From the NCBI GenBank assembly GCA_905132765.1, contig CAJHQP010002005.1, forward strand, positions 32,480 to 96,479: 64,000 nucleotides of DNA. Direction: 5' to 3'. The notes beneath the pieces were generated by a model. The model saw nothing but the letters and a program-made list of their open reading frames with translations. It searched no databases and had not been told where the DNA came from. The stretch's first letter is position 1. Each line of letters starts with the position of its first letter. Position numbers and translations under genes: made by a program. The stretch is from Moricandia arvensis. Taxonomy: Eukaryota; Streptophyta; Magnoliopsida; Brassicales; Brassicaceae. Of the stretch, positions 31,562 to 42,424 are shown piece by piece.

Positions 31562-32971
31562 TGCTCTCAATATCCTGAAACTTCACATCATTAGGGCTAA
31601 AGATCACATTGCATTGCAAGTCATTAGTAACGGATAACAAATTTGATGTAAACTCAGGCATATAGAAGCATCTAGATTCCTTATCAAACAGTTTCAGCTT
31701 GCCTACACCTCTTATTGGGATTCTATCACCATTAGCAATCATAACATGTCCGTGCGCATGTTTTATATCTCTAATCAGACTAGTGTCACTAATCATATGA
31801 TGAGATGCACCTGAATCAACTATCAAAGGATTAGAGATGCTACAAGCACAATGAGATAAACCGGGAATCCTAGAATTGGTATAAGCATTATTTTGATCAT
31901 GAGGACTAGCAATCTTAGATGCACCAAAAGAATACCCCCTGAGGTTACAAAGAGTGTTACCATTGTCTTTGAGCATCTTAATGAGAGCATCCATTTTGGA
32001 ACGGCGGATGATCTCGTTCTCATTTGGACGGTTGGTTTGAGCTGTGTAGGTCACCAGGGCTTGTTCTCTCCACCTTCAGCCTCCTGTGCTCGGTTGGATG
32101 GCCCGGTTCCTCCTACTCCATTCTGATCACCTCCTCCATAGCTCACATTCTCCCTTGCATCCCTTTCTTTCATAAACTTGGTTAGCTTCAAGTGAGGATG
32201 AAGGATCCAGCACTGATGCTTCTTGTGGCCTTGTCTCTTGCAATGGTCACAATTGCAGTTGAACCTCCTTTCTTCAAACCGGTTCACCTTGTTAGCTTGG
32301 GGCATCTCAGCTTGATTAGCTAAGGTAATCTCCCCCTTTCCTCCAAACAATCCTAAAGACCCTTGCTACTTTTGGATCTGTGCACAGACTTCCTCCAAGG
32401 TGGGTAACTTCTCAGCTCGCAGGATGTGTTTCACCAGGTCATTGTAGCTGGAGTTGAGAGTGAGAAGCAAGCCAAAGACTTTGTCTTGCTCCCTCCTCTC
32501 ATTAAGCTCAGCTGGATCTGTTGTACTCGGCCTTAACATCTCTAGCTCAGACCACAAAGCTCTAAACTTTCTGAGATGCTTTGTGAACTCCATGTCTTCT
32601 TGAGCTAGACTGTTGATGGCTCGTTTAATCTCAAAAACTCGGGTGAGGTTAGAGATGTTTCCATACACCTTCTGAAGGGTGTCCCATAAGTCCTTTGCCT
32701 TCTCACAGTATCTGTAAGCCTCTAAGATTGACGGATCTAGAGAGCTTTGAAGGATGGACATCACCAGGTTATCTTCCTGGATCCACTTCACTTCATCACA
32801 CATGACAATATCCTTGTCGCCTTCATGAGTAATGAGCTTGGGATCCTCACCCTCGAGGATGTGTTTCCACAAACCCTTACTCCCCACTGCTGTCTTCACC
32901 ACACGAGACCATAGGAGATAGTTTTCTCCCTTTAGAATTACCGGTATCACGGTTGTCTTAGTACCATCCAT
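31562..32971 (-). pseudogene. copia-4 gag and protease
   Basis: Gag starts with ATG at 32971 (MDGTKTTVIPVILKGENYLLWSR) and is open to 32366, with AYRYCEKAKDLWDTLQKVYGNISNLTR. It is interrupted by a stop at Lys-Gln near 32366 and continues with GLFGGKGEITLANQ. The knuckle CDHCKRQGHKKHQC lies near 32240. Protease has VDSGASHHMISD near 31805-31830. Only a few lesions separate it from an open reading, so this is one of the better-preserved gag genes here. Confidence 0.9.
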
Positions 32972-33053
32972 CTTGAAGCTTCACGGAATGAAAAAGATGT
33001 TCTTGAGTGTTCTTCGTGAGAGATGAAATCAAAACCCATATTCACGAGAACCT

Positions 33054-33066
33054 GGCTCTGATACCA
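33054..33066 (-). promoter_or_regulatory. copia-4 primer-binding site
   Basis: The minus strand reads TGGTATCAGAGCC next to the LTR. Confidence 0.9.
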
Positions 33067-33717
33067 TGAAAGAAGGAGTAGAATCTGAGTATAAACGGAT
33101 AGAAGAGATTTTAAGAGAGACTATAAGAGATTTAGAGACTAAAAGGTTAAGACTTTACTAAGAGACCATTTCGATAATGAAGAACATGAAGAACACTTAG
33201 AGAGAATAAGAGAAACTCGAATATATTGCTTGATTGATTAATGAGACGAGTTACAAATATATAGGGAAGGTTATGGCTGTGCTTAACGGATACAAGATAA
33301 GGTTTCAACCTAAGCATGTGGAGTCAAGGGTCTTAGGCGCACCTAATTCAAAATACTTGGCCAGGAAGCTCTACACACTTGATTCCTTTGGCATCTTGAC
33401 TAGATGCTTTAGGCCAGCCTGTCCAGATGCGGAGTGACTCTTATCCTAAAGGTTCAGTGCACTTGGACACACGGAAGGAAGGAAGCTTATCCACGCAGAG
33501 GTAACTTCTGAGGTTTTACCCGGTGTAACTTTGGTCGACCCAAACTTAATTTTGGTCGACCATGGTTGTACGGCCTAATTTGTATGGACCACTTGTACGG
33601 CCTTGTACGGACTTGTACGGCCTTGTACGGACACCTCCAAACTTCTTCCTCTCCATTCCATAAGTCTTTTCCAGTCTTCTTTATAGATCATAACTCCATC
33701 TCTTATTCAGTTCAACA
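33067..33717 (-). repeat. copia-4 5' LTR (651 bp)
   Basis: It starts TGTTGAACTGAATAAG on the minus strand and ends ...CTTTCA at the PBS. It abuts copia-5 protease sequence at 33718 (first five bases CTCAT, candidate TSD half). Confidence 0.9.
33592..33631 (-). promoter_or_regulatory. SBP-box-like array in copia-4 LTR, 10-bp period
   Basis: Four consecutive 10-mers CTTGTACGG(C/A/C/A) occur. Two read TCCGTACAA and two GCCGTACAA on the minus strand. Confidence 0.75.
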
Positions 33718-35076
33718 CTCATAACATGTCTAAACCTTTGATAGTAGATTCTGGTGCATCTCATCATATGATTAGTGATATTAGTCTTATTAGAGATATA
33801 GAATCGGCTAATGGACATGTAATGATAGCAAATGGAGATAGGATACCAATAAGAGGTGTAGGCAAGCTGAAATTGTTTAACAAATAATCTAGAGCCTTTT
33901 ATATGCCTGAGTTTACTTCAAAGTTACTCTCTGTCAAGAAGTGTACCACTGATATGCATTGCAGTGTTATATTCAGCCCTAATGATGTGAAGTTTTAGGA
34001 TATTGAGAGCAGCCAATTGATTGGGCAAGGAGTAACCAAAGGAGATCTTTATATGCTTGAAGAGCTTAGTTCTGTGCCTGATCATAGATGCTCGTTTACT
34101 TCTGTTTCTGCTTCTGTTTTGAATAAGAATGCTTTGTGGCATGCTAGACTAGGACACCCTCATGCTAGAGTTAAAACTTAATGGTTCCAGGTGTTATATT
34201 TGAGAATAATTATTGTGAAGCTTGGATTTTAGGCATTGTAAGACTGTGTTTCATAAATCATCAACCATCTATGAGCATTGTTTTGATTTGATTCACTCTG
34301 ATGTTTGGACTGGACCATGCTTATCTAGAGAGAATCATAAGTATTTTGTAACATTCATAGATGAGAATTCTAAATACACCTGGATAACCTTGATTCCATC
34401 TAAGGATAGGGTGCTTGATGCATTTAGAAATTTTCAAAACTATGTGATTAACCAGTTTCATGCCAAGTTGAAATTTTTTAGATCAGATAATGGAGGGGAA
34501 TACACTAGCCAAGCATTCAAGCAACACCAATCTCAACATGGAATCCTTCATCAGACAAGCTGCCCTTACGCACCTCAACAAAATGGAGTGGCCGAGAGAA
34601 AGAACATACACCTCATGGAGGTTGCAAAGTCGATGATGTTCCAGGCCAATGTCCCAAAGAGGTTCTGGAGTGATGCAGTGTCTACGGCTTGTTACTTGAT
34701 CAACAGAACACCAACCCGAATCCTTGAAGAGAAGTCACCATTTGAGGTCTCAAACAGGTATAAACCAACCTTGGATCACCTTCGGGTCTTTGGTTGTCTA
34801 TCCTTTGTGTTAAGACCAGGAGAGTTGAGGACCAAGCTGGATGCAAAGAGTACCAAGGGGATGTTCATAGGGTATTCACCAACCCAAAAGGGGTACAAGT
34901 GCTATGATCCGGTTACAAGGAGGGTGCTGGTGTCAAGGGAAGTGAAGTTTGTTGAAGAAAGAGGGTATTATGAAGAGAAGAACCAAGCAGAATTAAAAGA
35001 TCTTACATCAGATAAGGCTGCCAACTTAAGGATAGTACTGGAGAGTCTTGGGATTAATCTCTCTCAAGAGCCAAAG
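33718..35076 (+). pseudogene. copia-5 protease and integrase
   Basis: Protease VDSGASHHMISD is at about 33748. The GAG-pre zone has stops (for example in VKF-DIES near 34000) and small deletions near 34170-34240. The integrase frame 34222-35079 is long and clean: LIHSDVWTGPC, FRSDNGGEYTS, NGVAERKN. It continues to RVFGCLSFV, FIGYSPTQKGYKCYDP and SDKAANLRIVLESLGINLSQEP, where gypsy-4 is inserted. Confidence 0.9.
35072..35076. repeat. TSD of gypsy-4 (CAAAG), left
   Basis: The matching CAAAG is at 42420-42424; the uninterrupted copia sequence has a single copy at about 7594. Confidence 0.95.
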
Positions 35077-35868
35077 TGACACACGCCTAGGATGCTTCTT
35101 TGGTTGATGGGAGGATAGATCCTTGCAAGAACGAATCAGAGACTCAAGTTCTTCAAGGCTGTGGATTGAATGGTGACACAAGAGGGATGAGGGAACTCTT
35201 GATACTCCTAGATGACCAACTCGGATATGACACACCAAGATAGACACCCTTAAAGCTCTGGATATTACACACCAAAAGACAGCCGACAAGCTTTTAGAGA
35301 GAGAGCCGTCAAGGGAACAAAAGACTTGATAATAGATTGCTTGAGTACAATAGGGTTTGCGGAAACCCTCAAATAAAAGAAACCAAAGAACAAGTTCTAG
35401 GGTTTCGGAAGTATAACATAAAACTATAATCTTAAAAATAACATAAGATAAAATGGATAGTCTTCTAGTAGTCTTGGGTCGAGATAGGGCCTAGGTGATT
35501 TGTAAGACAAGTCGTGGCCTCGTTAAAAACCTTACTCTGGAAAAGCTCTTGGGACAAAACCAAAAGCAAGGAAAAAAGCACACACCAAATGTCTTGCCTA
35601 AACACTAGCTCAGCTTGATGTAGAGATAGCTTGAATGGTGATCAAGATATCTGGGACCATCTAACCTTGTCCAAGACTTTCTTCTTGTTGTGGATGTGGA
35701 GTGAGTAATCCTACAACAGTCTCCTTGAGTTTCTTGGCTCTGGAACGGGTCATGGGACCTTCTGAAATGGTCAAAGCATCATCACCAGGCTTCTGGTGCA
35801 TTGTGGCATCATGTGGCTCGTCTAAGATCTCTTTACCCTCTTTGGTAAGATGGTCCATGATCACATCA
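35077..35868 (-). repeat. gypsy-4 3' LTR (792 bp)
   Basis: On the minus strand it starts TGATGTGATCATGG after PPT AAGAGAGAGGGA and ends GGCGTGTGTCA. The pol extension frame is stopped early by a TAG near 35661. Confidence 0.95.
35530..35571 (-). promoter_or_regulatory. LTR stem-loop, gypsy-4 3' LTR
   Basis: CCTTGCTTTTGG pairs with CCAGAGTAAGG on the minus strand with one bulge and G-U pairs. The flank TTTTTAACGAGG is conserved. Confidence 0.65.
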
Positions 35869-38426
35869 TCCCTCTCTCTTGAAAAGGATTTGTCCTTAAA
35901 TCTGGTTCATCATCAAAAAAAGGAACCAAGTCAGTAACATTGAAGCTATTAGACACATCATACTTACCTTGGAGATCAAGTTTATAGGCATTGTCATTGA
36001 TCTTGTTGATGATCTCGAACGGTCCATCAATTCTTGGCATTAACTTGGACTTCCTCACGCTGGGGAACCTCTCTTTACTTAGGTGTAGCCAAACCATGTC
36101 ACCAATATCAAAGAGTTGTACACGCCTTCCCTTGTTGGCTTGCTTCTCATAGTACTTAGTTTTCCGTTCAATGTTTTGTCTAGCCTTCTCATGGATTTGC
36201 TGGACCATCTCAGCTTTCTTCTTACCATCCAAGCTAACCCTTTCACACTCAGGTAATGGCATTAGATCCAAAGGAGAGGTGGGATTGAACCCATAAACAA
36301 TTTCAAAAGGAGAGTACTTAGAAGCAGAATGCATGGCATGATTGTATGCAAATTCACAATGAGGTAAGTAATCTTCCCAAATTTTCAAGTTCTTTTTGAT
36401 GAATGCACGCAGGAGTGTTCCTACAGTCCTATTAACTACCTCAGTTTGTCGATCAGTTTGTGGATGACATGTAGTAGAGAACAACAACTTAGTGCCTAGC
36501 TTAGACCAAAGAGTCTTCCAAAAGTAACTAAGAAACTTAGTATCCCTATCAGAAACTATAGTCCTAGGCATGCCATGTAAACGAACAACCTCTTTAAAGA
36601 ACAAGTTAGCAAAATGCAATGCATCATCAGTCTTATGACAAGCTATGAAATGTGCCATCTTAGAGAACCTATCAACAACAACAAATATGGAGTCCTTTTC
36701 GGTTCTAGTCCTAGGCAATCCAACAATGAAATCCATGGATATGTCATTCCAAGGATGATGTGGAATTGGTAAAGGAGTGTACAAACCATGAGACTGGACT
36801 TGGGACTTAGCATGCTTGCAAGTAGCACACCTTCCACAGATTATCTCAACATCTCTTTTCATGTGTGGCCAATAAAAGTGATCCTGCAAAATTTTAAGAG
36901 TCTTGGCAATCCCAAAATGTCCCATTAGACTGCCCCCATGGGATTCCCTAACAAATAGATCTCGTAGAGAAAAATTAGGCAAATACAATCAGTTATCATA
37001 GAACAAGAATCCATCTTGCATAAAGTAGTGCCCTGCAGAAAATTTCTCACAAGACACATAAGCTTCTTTAAAATCAAGGTCAGTCTCATTCATGTCTTTA
37101 ATCTGCTCAAAACCTAGTAGCTTAGCATCAAGAGTGGTCAAGAGAACATACCTCCGAGATAGTGCATCAGCAACTATGTTCTCCTTACCTTGTTTGTATT
37201 TGATCACGTATGGAAATGTCTCAATGAACTCAACCCATCTTGCGTGTCTCTTACTAAGCTTACTCTGCCCTTTGAGATACTTTAGGGACTCATGATCAGT
37301 GTGGATGACAAACTCCTTGGGCCACAAGTAATGTTGCCATGTTTGAAAGGCCCTCACCAAAGCATAGAGTTCTTTGTCATAGGTGGCATAGTTGAGAGTG
37401 GCTCCTCCAAGCTTCTCACTGAAGTAGGCGATGGGTTTCCTATCCTGCATCAACACAACACCAATTCCAATCCCTGAGGCATCACATTCAATCTCAAAGG
37501 TTTTAGTAAAGTCAGGAAGCATTAAGACAGGTGATTGAGTAAGATTCTCTTTAAGGGTTTGGAATGCGGCTTCTTGTGCTTCTCCCCATTTGAATCCTAC
37601 ATCTTTCTTGATTACTTCAGTCAAGGGAGCTGCAATGGTGCTAAAGTCCTTCAAAAAGGGCCTGTAAAAACCAGCAAGCCCATGGAAACTTCTCACTTCT
37701 CCTACTGTGGTTGGGCTTGGCCAGTCCTTGATGGCTTTAACCTTCTCCTCGTCCACCTTAACTCCATCTGCACTCACAACAAATCCTAGAAAGACCAAGT
37801 TGTTTGTGCAAATAGTACATTTCTTCAAGTTGGCAAAGAGTTTCTCATTTCTTAGCACATTAAAAACATCCCTAAAATGTTCTATATGATCCTCAAAGTT
37901 CTTGCTATATACTAAGATGTCATCAAAGTACCCAACAACAGAGATGCCTATGAATGATCTAAGAACATGATTCATCAACCTCATTAATGTACTAGGTGCA
38001 TTTGTCAATCCAAATGGCATAACTAACCACTAATACAAACCATGCTTAGTCTTAAATGCAGTTTTCCATTCATCTCCTTCTTTCATTCTAATCTGATGAT
38101 AACCACTTTTCATATCTATCTTTGAAAAGATGCAAGAACCATGAAATTCATCAAGCATATCATCTAATCTAGGTATAGGATGGCGATACTGTAATGTTGT
38201 TGATTGATCTACAATCAACACAAATGCACCAAGTACCATCCTTCTTAGGCACAAGGAGCACTGGTACAGCACATGGGCTCAAACTCTCTCGGATATAGCC
38301 CTTCTCCATGAGTTCCACTACTTGTCTTTGCAACTCCTTTGTCTCAATCGGATTGGTTCTGTAAGCTGGCCGGTTTAGAAATGTAGATCCTGGAACTAAG
38401 TCTATCTGATGCTCAATCCCACGCAA
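35661..38426 (-). pseudogene. gypsy-4 pol: RT, RNase H, integrase
   Basis: RT spans about 38426-37750, with LVPKKDGTWCICVDCRSI, KSGYHQIRMKEGDEWKTAF, MPFGLTNAPST and catalytic YFDDILVYS. RNase H (about 37500-37200) has FEIECDASGIGIG, YDKELYALV and HTDHESLKYL. The integrase H2C2 zinc finger (HFYWPHMKRDVEIICGRCATCKHAK) is complete, and the core has DFIVGLPRT, VSDRDTKF and TEVVNR for Asp, Asp, Glu. A single in-frame TGA near 36990 (DN-stop-LY, where the homologue has Arg) splits RNase H from integrase. A frameshift near 38270-38020 hits RT. The tail crosses into the LTR at 35868. Confidence 0.92.
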
Positions 38427-38536
38427 GGGAGGTAAACCAATGGGATTGTCCTCTCGAAATACATCTTGAAACTCCTGAAAAGAGAAATCATTTCACTCGG
38501 ATACACCGGTGTAGGATCTGTTAAGTTCAAAAGATT

Positions 38537-39418
38537 TTATTTAAAGACAAGTAAGATAGCTGGTTGTTTAGAGTAGAGAGTTCTTTTGATATCACCCATG
38601 TTTGCATAGAAGATTGGCTGCTTAGTTCCAGCCGGTTTGAGATCAATCTCCTTCTTCTTTTGGAGCTGAATCTGATCATGCTGAACTTCCTTGGGTGTCA
38701 AAGGAACCAGGACAGTCTTGCGGCCCTTGAACTCAAAGGAATGCTTGTTGGTGAAACCATCATGGATGACTCGGCGATCAGTTAGAAAAGGCCTCCCAAG
38801 AAGTATGTGACCAGCTTCCATAGGTAAGACATCACACAAGACCTCATCTTCATATCTTCCTATGGCTAAGGGAATTAGAACTTGATTAGAGACCTTCATG
38901 GTGCCTTCTTCATTCAGCCATTGTAGCCGGTAAGGTTTTGGGTGCTTCTGAACCTTCAAACCCAACTTCTTGAACATTGTCTCACTAGCAACATTCACAC
39001 AACTGCCTCCATTAACTATAAGGCTGCAAACATTTCCTTGGAACAAGCACCTTGTGTAGAACAGGTTCTCATGTTGCTCTAGCTCCTTAGTCTTTGTTTG
39101 CAAGCTTAGGAGTCTTATTGCTACTAACAGCTTCCCTTGGACCGGTCCTTCTTCATGCTCTTCCTCAGTTTCTTCTTGGTCAGGTTCGGTGCTTTCATCT
39201 TCTGAAACATACTCACCATCTTCCAGAAGAATCAGGACTCTCTTGTTGGTACATTCATTGGCATAGTGACCTCGTCCTTGGCACTTGAAACACTTGACAT
39301 CCCGCGCTCTGGAACTAGAAGCCTCAGCCTTGCCTTTACCCTTGTCAAGGATGCTACTCGGTTTGGTTTCTTCCCTTGGGTAAGGCTTGCCCTCTCTCTG
39401 GTATGGTTCTGACTCCTT
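38537..39418 (-). pseudogene. gypsy-4 zinc knuckle and protease
   Basis: CFKCQGRGHYANEC forms the knuckle. An acidic stretch (EDGEYVSEDESTEPDQEETEEEHEEG) follows, then the protease with LIVNGGSCVNVAS. The catalytic Asp of VDGGS is replaced by Asn, so the protease should be inactive. MEAGHILLGRPFLTDRRVIHDG follows. The frame is otherwise open over about 290 codons. Confidence 0.88.
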
Positions 39419-39423
39419 AGGGT
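39419..39423. repeat. TSD of the solo LTR in gypsy-4 (AGGGT), left
   Basis: The matching AGGGT is at 40380-40384. Confidence 0.92.
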
Positions 39424-40379
39424 TGTTAAACCTGAAGTGATAATCAATCACTAAAGGTTATTGAACAAAGAAGGACCAAACCTTTGTGGAAGTTCTGTTA
39501 AGAACTAAGGAGGGTCCAGAAGGCAATGCTGAGCTAGAAAGAGGTCTAAGAAGGGTTTACAATGAAGGAAGAATGCTTGGGTGAAGTTTGGAGTCATTTG
39601 GGAGAATGTGCAGAGTTAGGGCGAGGCCGTACGGATTTGGTACGGACGGATGTACTCGGACCGTATTGATCAGTACGGACCAGGTTGACCCGAAAACTTT
39701 ACATTCGACCAAATGATGATGTTTTGGGTTTGTGCAAAAATAGTGTGAAAAGTGTACGGACCAAACCCTAATCCGTACACTCCCATGGTGGAACCTTGAT
39801 GCACAAGGCAAGAAGAACCCTAGAAAGAAGAAAGGAAGAAGAAAGTAAGAAGAGAGGAAGAAAAGATGACCCGGAAGCATCTTGGAAAGCATCTGGCGAG
39901 ATGCTCTTGCTGCTTACCGTTTGTGGATAAGGAAGAGCCTTATCCAGGCTGGAAAGGAAGGGCTGAATGTGGACTGGCCTATGGACAGATACATGAGGCG
40001 TGGTGGCTTATTTCCATCCATACTCTTCTCCCTTTAGCCAGCAAGTGACAGGCTGTCCAAGCATTTCTGGTCATGTATTTTGAATTATGTTTGACTGCTT
40101 TCTTCCCTTGTTTATTCTTCTTGTAAACCCTATGTATCCTCATTTCTCTATTTAAAGAGAGGATTGTCGAGTGTAAATAATAAGCAGAAGAGGGGGTTTC
40201 CCCTTTCTCCTCACAAATCTCTTAGTCTCTCTCTAATCTCTCTCTAGTCTCCCCAAAACCCTAGTCTCTCGTTTACTCTCTCTCTCATCAGTCTCCATCT
40301 CATTTCGACCTTGTAAAACTCTCATCTTCCCCATTGGGGTTCCTCTCACTTACACAACTAAAGTTTATTAAATCTTTCA
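39424..40379 (+). mobile_element. Solo LTR of the LARD-1 family (956 bp) in gypsy-4 gag
   Basis: It starts TGTTAAACCTGAAG and ends AAATCTTTCA with TSD AGGGT. U3 has a GTAC cluster at 39630-39690 and a GCATCTGGCGAGATGC hairpin near 39881. A TATTTAAAGAGAG box is near 40152. It is the fullest copy of the LTR split between 10240 and 15295. Confidence 0.93.
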
Positions 40380-40384
40380 AGGGT

Positions 40385-41312
40385 AAGTTGGGTTCTCTTC
40401 CTTAGTGTTGTGTAACCGGTTGGATCCAAAGCTGGTTCGTGAATGTCCCTTCCTCTTAAGCTGTTGTTCCACAAGAATAGCCTTGTGTAACATCTCTTCT
40501 AACTCCACATAATGTTGCATCTCAACATTGTCTTGTATCTCTCGGTTTAGACAACACTGAAACCTTGACATTGTGGCTTCTCTTTCTTCAGATATACTAG
40601 CCCTTAGCATGAGTAAGTCCATCTCCTGGTAGTATTCTTCTACTGATCTTGAACCTAGAGTGAGTTTCCTGAGCCTATGATGAAGATCCCGGTGATCGTG
40701 ACTTGGGAAAAATCTTTTGCGCATGATAGACTTCATCTCTGGCCATGTTTGAACTGGTTCCTCTCTATTCCTTCTTCTGTTGGTAACATACTGATCCCAC
40801 CAGCTTAGAGCATAGTCGTAGAACTTAGTAGCAGCTATCTGGATCTTCTTGTGATTTGTGTAGTGCTTACACTGAAAGACCAGCTCAATCTTCTTCTTTC
40901 ATTCAAGATAGGCATCTGGATCAGATTTTCAATGGAAGGGAGGTATCTTGATCTTTAAACCAGCAAGTTCATCTCTCTTGTTTGTCCTTCCTTCTTGTCC
41001 ACGTCTCTGCCTCCTTTGGCTTTGTCTTGATGAGGAACTGATATGTTCATAGTAGTTATCAGTTTCTTCAGAGCCAGCATGCTCTTGTCTAGTTGGGTTG
41101 CGTCCTTCTTCTCTTCTAGTCTCACGATGGTGTCCTTGACCAGTAGCTCGCCTTACTTCCTCTCTGAACTCTTTGCGGAGCTCATGTAGATTGGTCCTCA
41201 TCATCTCAGTCATCGTAGCTATCATGGATTGATTCAGTTGAGCAGTCATGGCTTACATGAGTAACTTGTTCTTACGGACCAACTCGGCTTCTTCTTCAGT
41301 TTTGGTCCCCAT
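40385..41312 (-). pseudogene. gypsy-4 gag
   Basis: The N-terminus lies at about 41312-40929, with the AMTAQLNQSM motif and the basic SRQSQRRQRRGQEGR stretch. The Gag domain follows at 40920-40377: MKSIMRKRFFPSHDHRDLHHRLRKLTLGSRSVEEYYQEM, then NREIQDNVEMQHYVELEEMLHKAILVEQQLKRKG. Stops and a frameshift near 40770-40930 and 41250 break it. Confidence 0.88.
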
Positions 41313-41610
41313 TGATGCCTACACCAAGGAAACACAAGAACAAGTAAGTAGTTCAAGGAATTCACGAGAAGAAACAAAGAAAAACTCAACAAAAAAAAAT
41401 TACTTGCCGGCAAGGTGATTTATACGGCTAGGTTAAGCTAAAAAAACTAGGGCTTTCTCCTAAGAACCAAAAAGGAAAGTGCACAAAACTCGTCTAAAAC
41501 TCTAATCAAACTCGAGCAGCCCTAAGACAACCTAGTTCTACTTTTGTTCAAGATTATTCAGAAGTATTGCGGCTGAAAAAAAAAGAGAAAACGAGACTTC
41601 CCTAACCAAA

Positions 41611-41625
41611 GTTGCTCTGATACCA
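41611..41625 (-). promoter_or_regulatory. gypsy-4 primer-binding site
   Basis: The minus strand reads TGGTATCAGAGCAAC, 2 nt from the LTR end. Confidence 0.88.
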
Positions 41626-41627
41626 CA

Positions 41628-42419
41628 TGACACACGCCTAGGATGCTTCTTTGGTTGATGGGACGATAGATCCTTGCAAGAACGAATCACAGACTCAAGT
41701 TCTTCAAGGATGTGGATTGAATGGTGACACAAGAAAGATGAGGGAAGTCTTGATACTCCTAGATGACCAACTCGGATATGACACACCAAGATAGACACCC
41801 TTGAAGCTCTGGATATTACACACCAGAAGACACTCGACAAGCTTTTAGAGAGAGAGCCATCAAGGGAACAAAAGACTTGATATTAGATTGCTTAATTACA
41901 ATAGGGTTTGCGGAAACCCTTAAATAAAAGAAACCAAAGAACAAGCTCTAGGGTTTCAGAAGTATAACATAAAACTATAGTCTTAAAAATAACATAAGAT
42001 AAAATGGATAGTCTTCTAGTAGTCTTGGGCCGAGATAGGGCCTAGGTGATTTGTAAGACAAGTCGTGGCCTCGTTAAAAACCTTCCTTCGGAAAACCTTG
42101 TGGGACAAAACCAAAAGCAAAGAAAAGAGCACACACCAAATGTCTTGCCTAAACACTAGCTCAGCTTGATGTAGAGATAACTTGAATGGTGATCAAGATA
42201 TCTCGGACCATCAAACCTTGTCCAAGACTTTCTTCTTGTTGTGGATGTGAAGTGAGTAATCCTACAACAGTCTCCTTGAGTTTCTTGGCTCTGGAACGGG
42301 TCATGGGACCTTCTGGAATGGTCAAAGCATCATCACCAAGCTGCTGGTGCATTGTGGCATCATGTGGCTCGTCTAAGATCTCTTTACACTCTTTGGTAAG
42401 ATGGTCCATGATCACATCA
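41628..42419 (-). repeat. gypsy-4 5' LTR (792 bp)
   Basis: Equal in length to the 3' LTR. Its pol-tail frame is open to 42161 with GPMTRSRAKKLKETVVGLL. Confidence 0.95.
42081..42122 (-). promoter_or_regulatory. LTR stem-loop, gypsy-4 5' LTR
   Basis: The arms CTTTGCTTTTGG and CCGAAGGAAGG pair with one bulge and G-U pairs; 38 nt after the stop of the LTR frame. Confidence 0.65.
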
Positions 42420-42424
42420 CAAAG

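Larger units (their letters stand above)
25151..33717 (-). mobile_element. copia-4, Ty1/copia element with nested insertions, 3' half missing
   Basis: On the minus strand: 5' LTR 33067-33717, PBS, gag, protease, and integrase to the linker region, ending at the gypsy-3 LTR. Pieces are 31562-33066, 30150-30912 and 25151-25546, separated by a solo LTR and LARD-3, each with a TSD. RT, RNase H and the 3' LTR are not in the window. Confidence 0.9.
35077..42419 (-). mobile_element. gypsy-4, complete Ty3/gypsy element (7.3 kb)
   Basis: Two 792-bp LTRs, a PBS, gag, protease, RT, RNase H, integrase, a PPT and the exact TSD CAAAG are present. About 15 differences in the first 330 LTR bases (hand count) indicate that it is not recent. 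A 956-bp solo LTR (39424-40379) interrupts gag. The Gag type and the pol frame running into the LTR fit a chromovirus, possibly CRM clade; I see no clear chromodomain. Confidence 0.95.
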
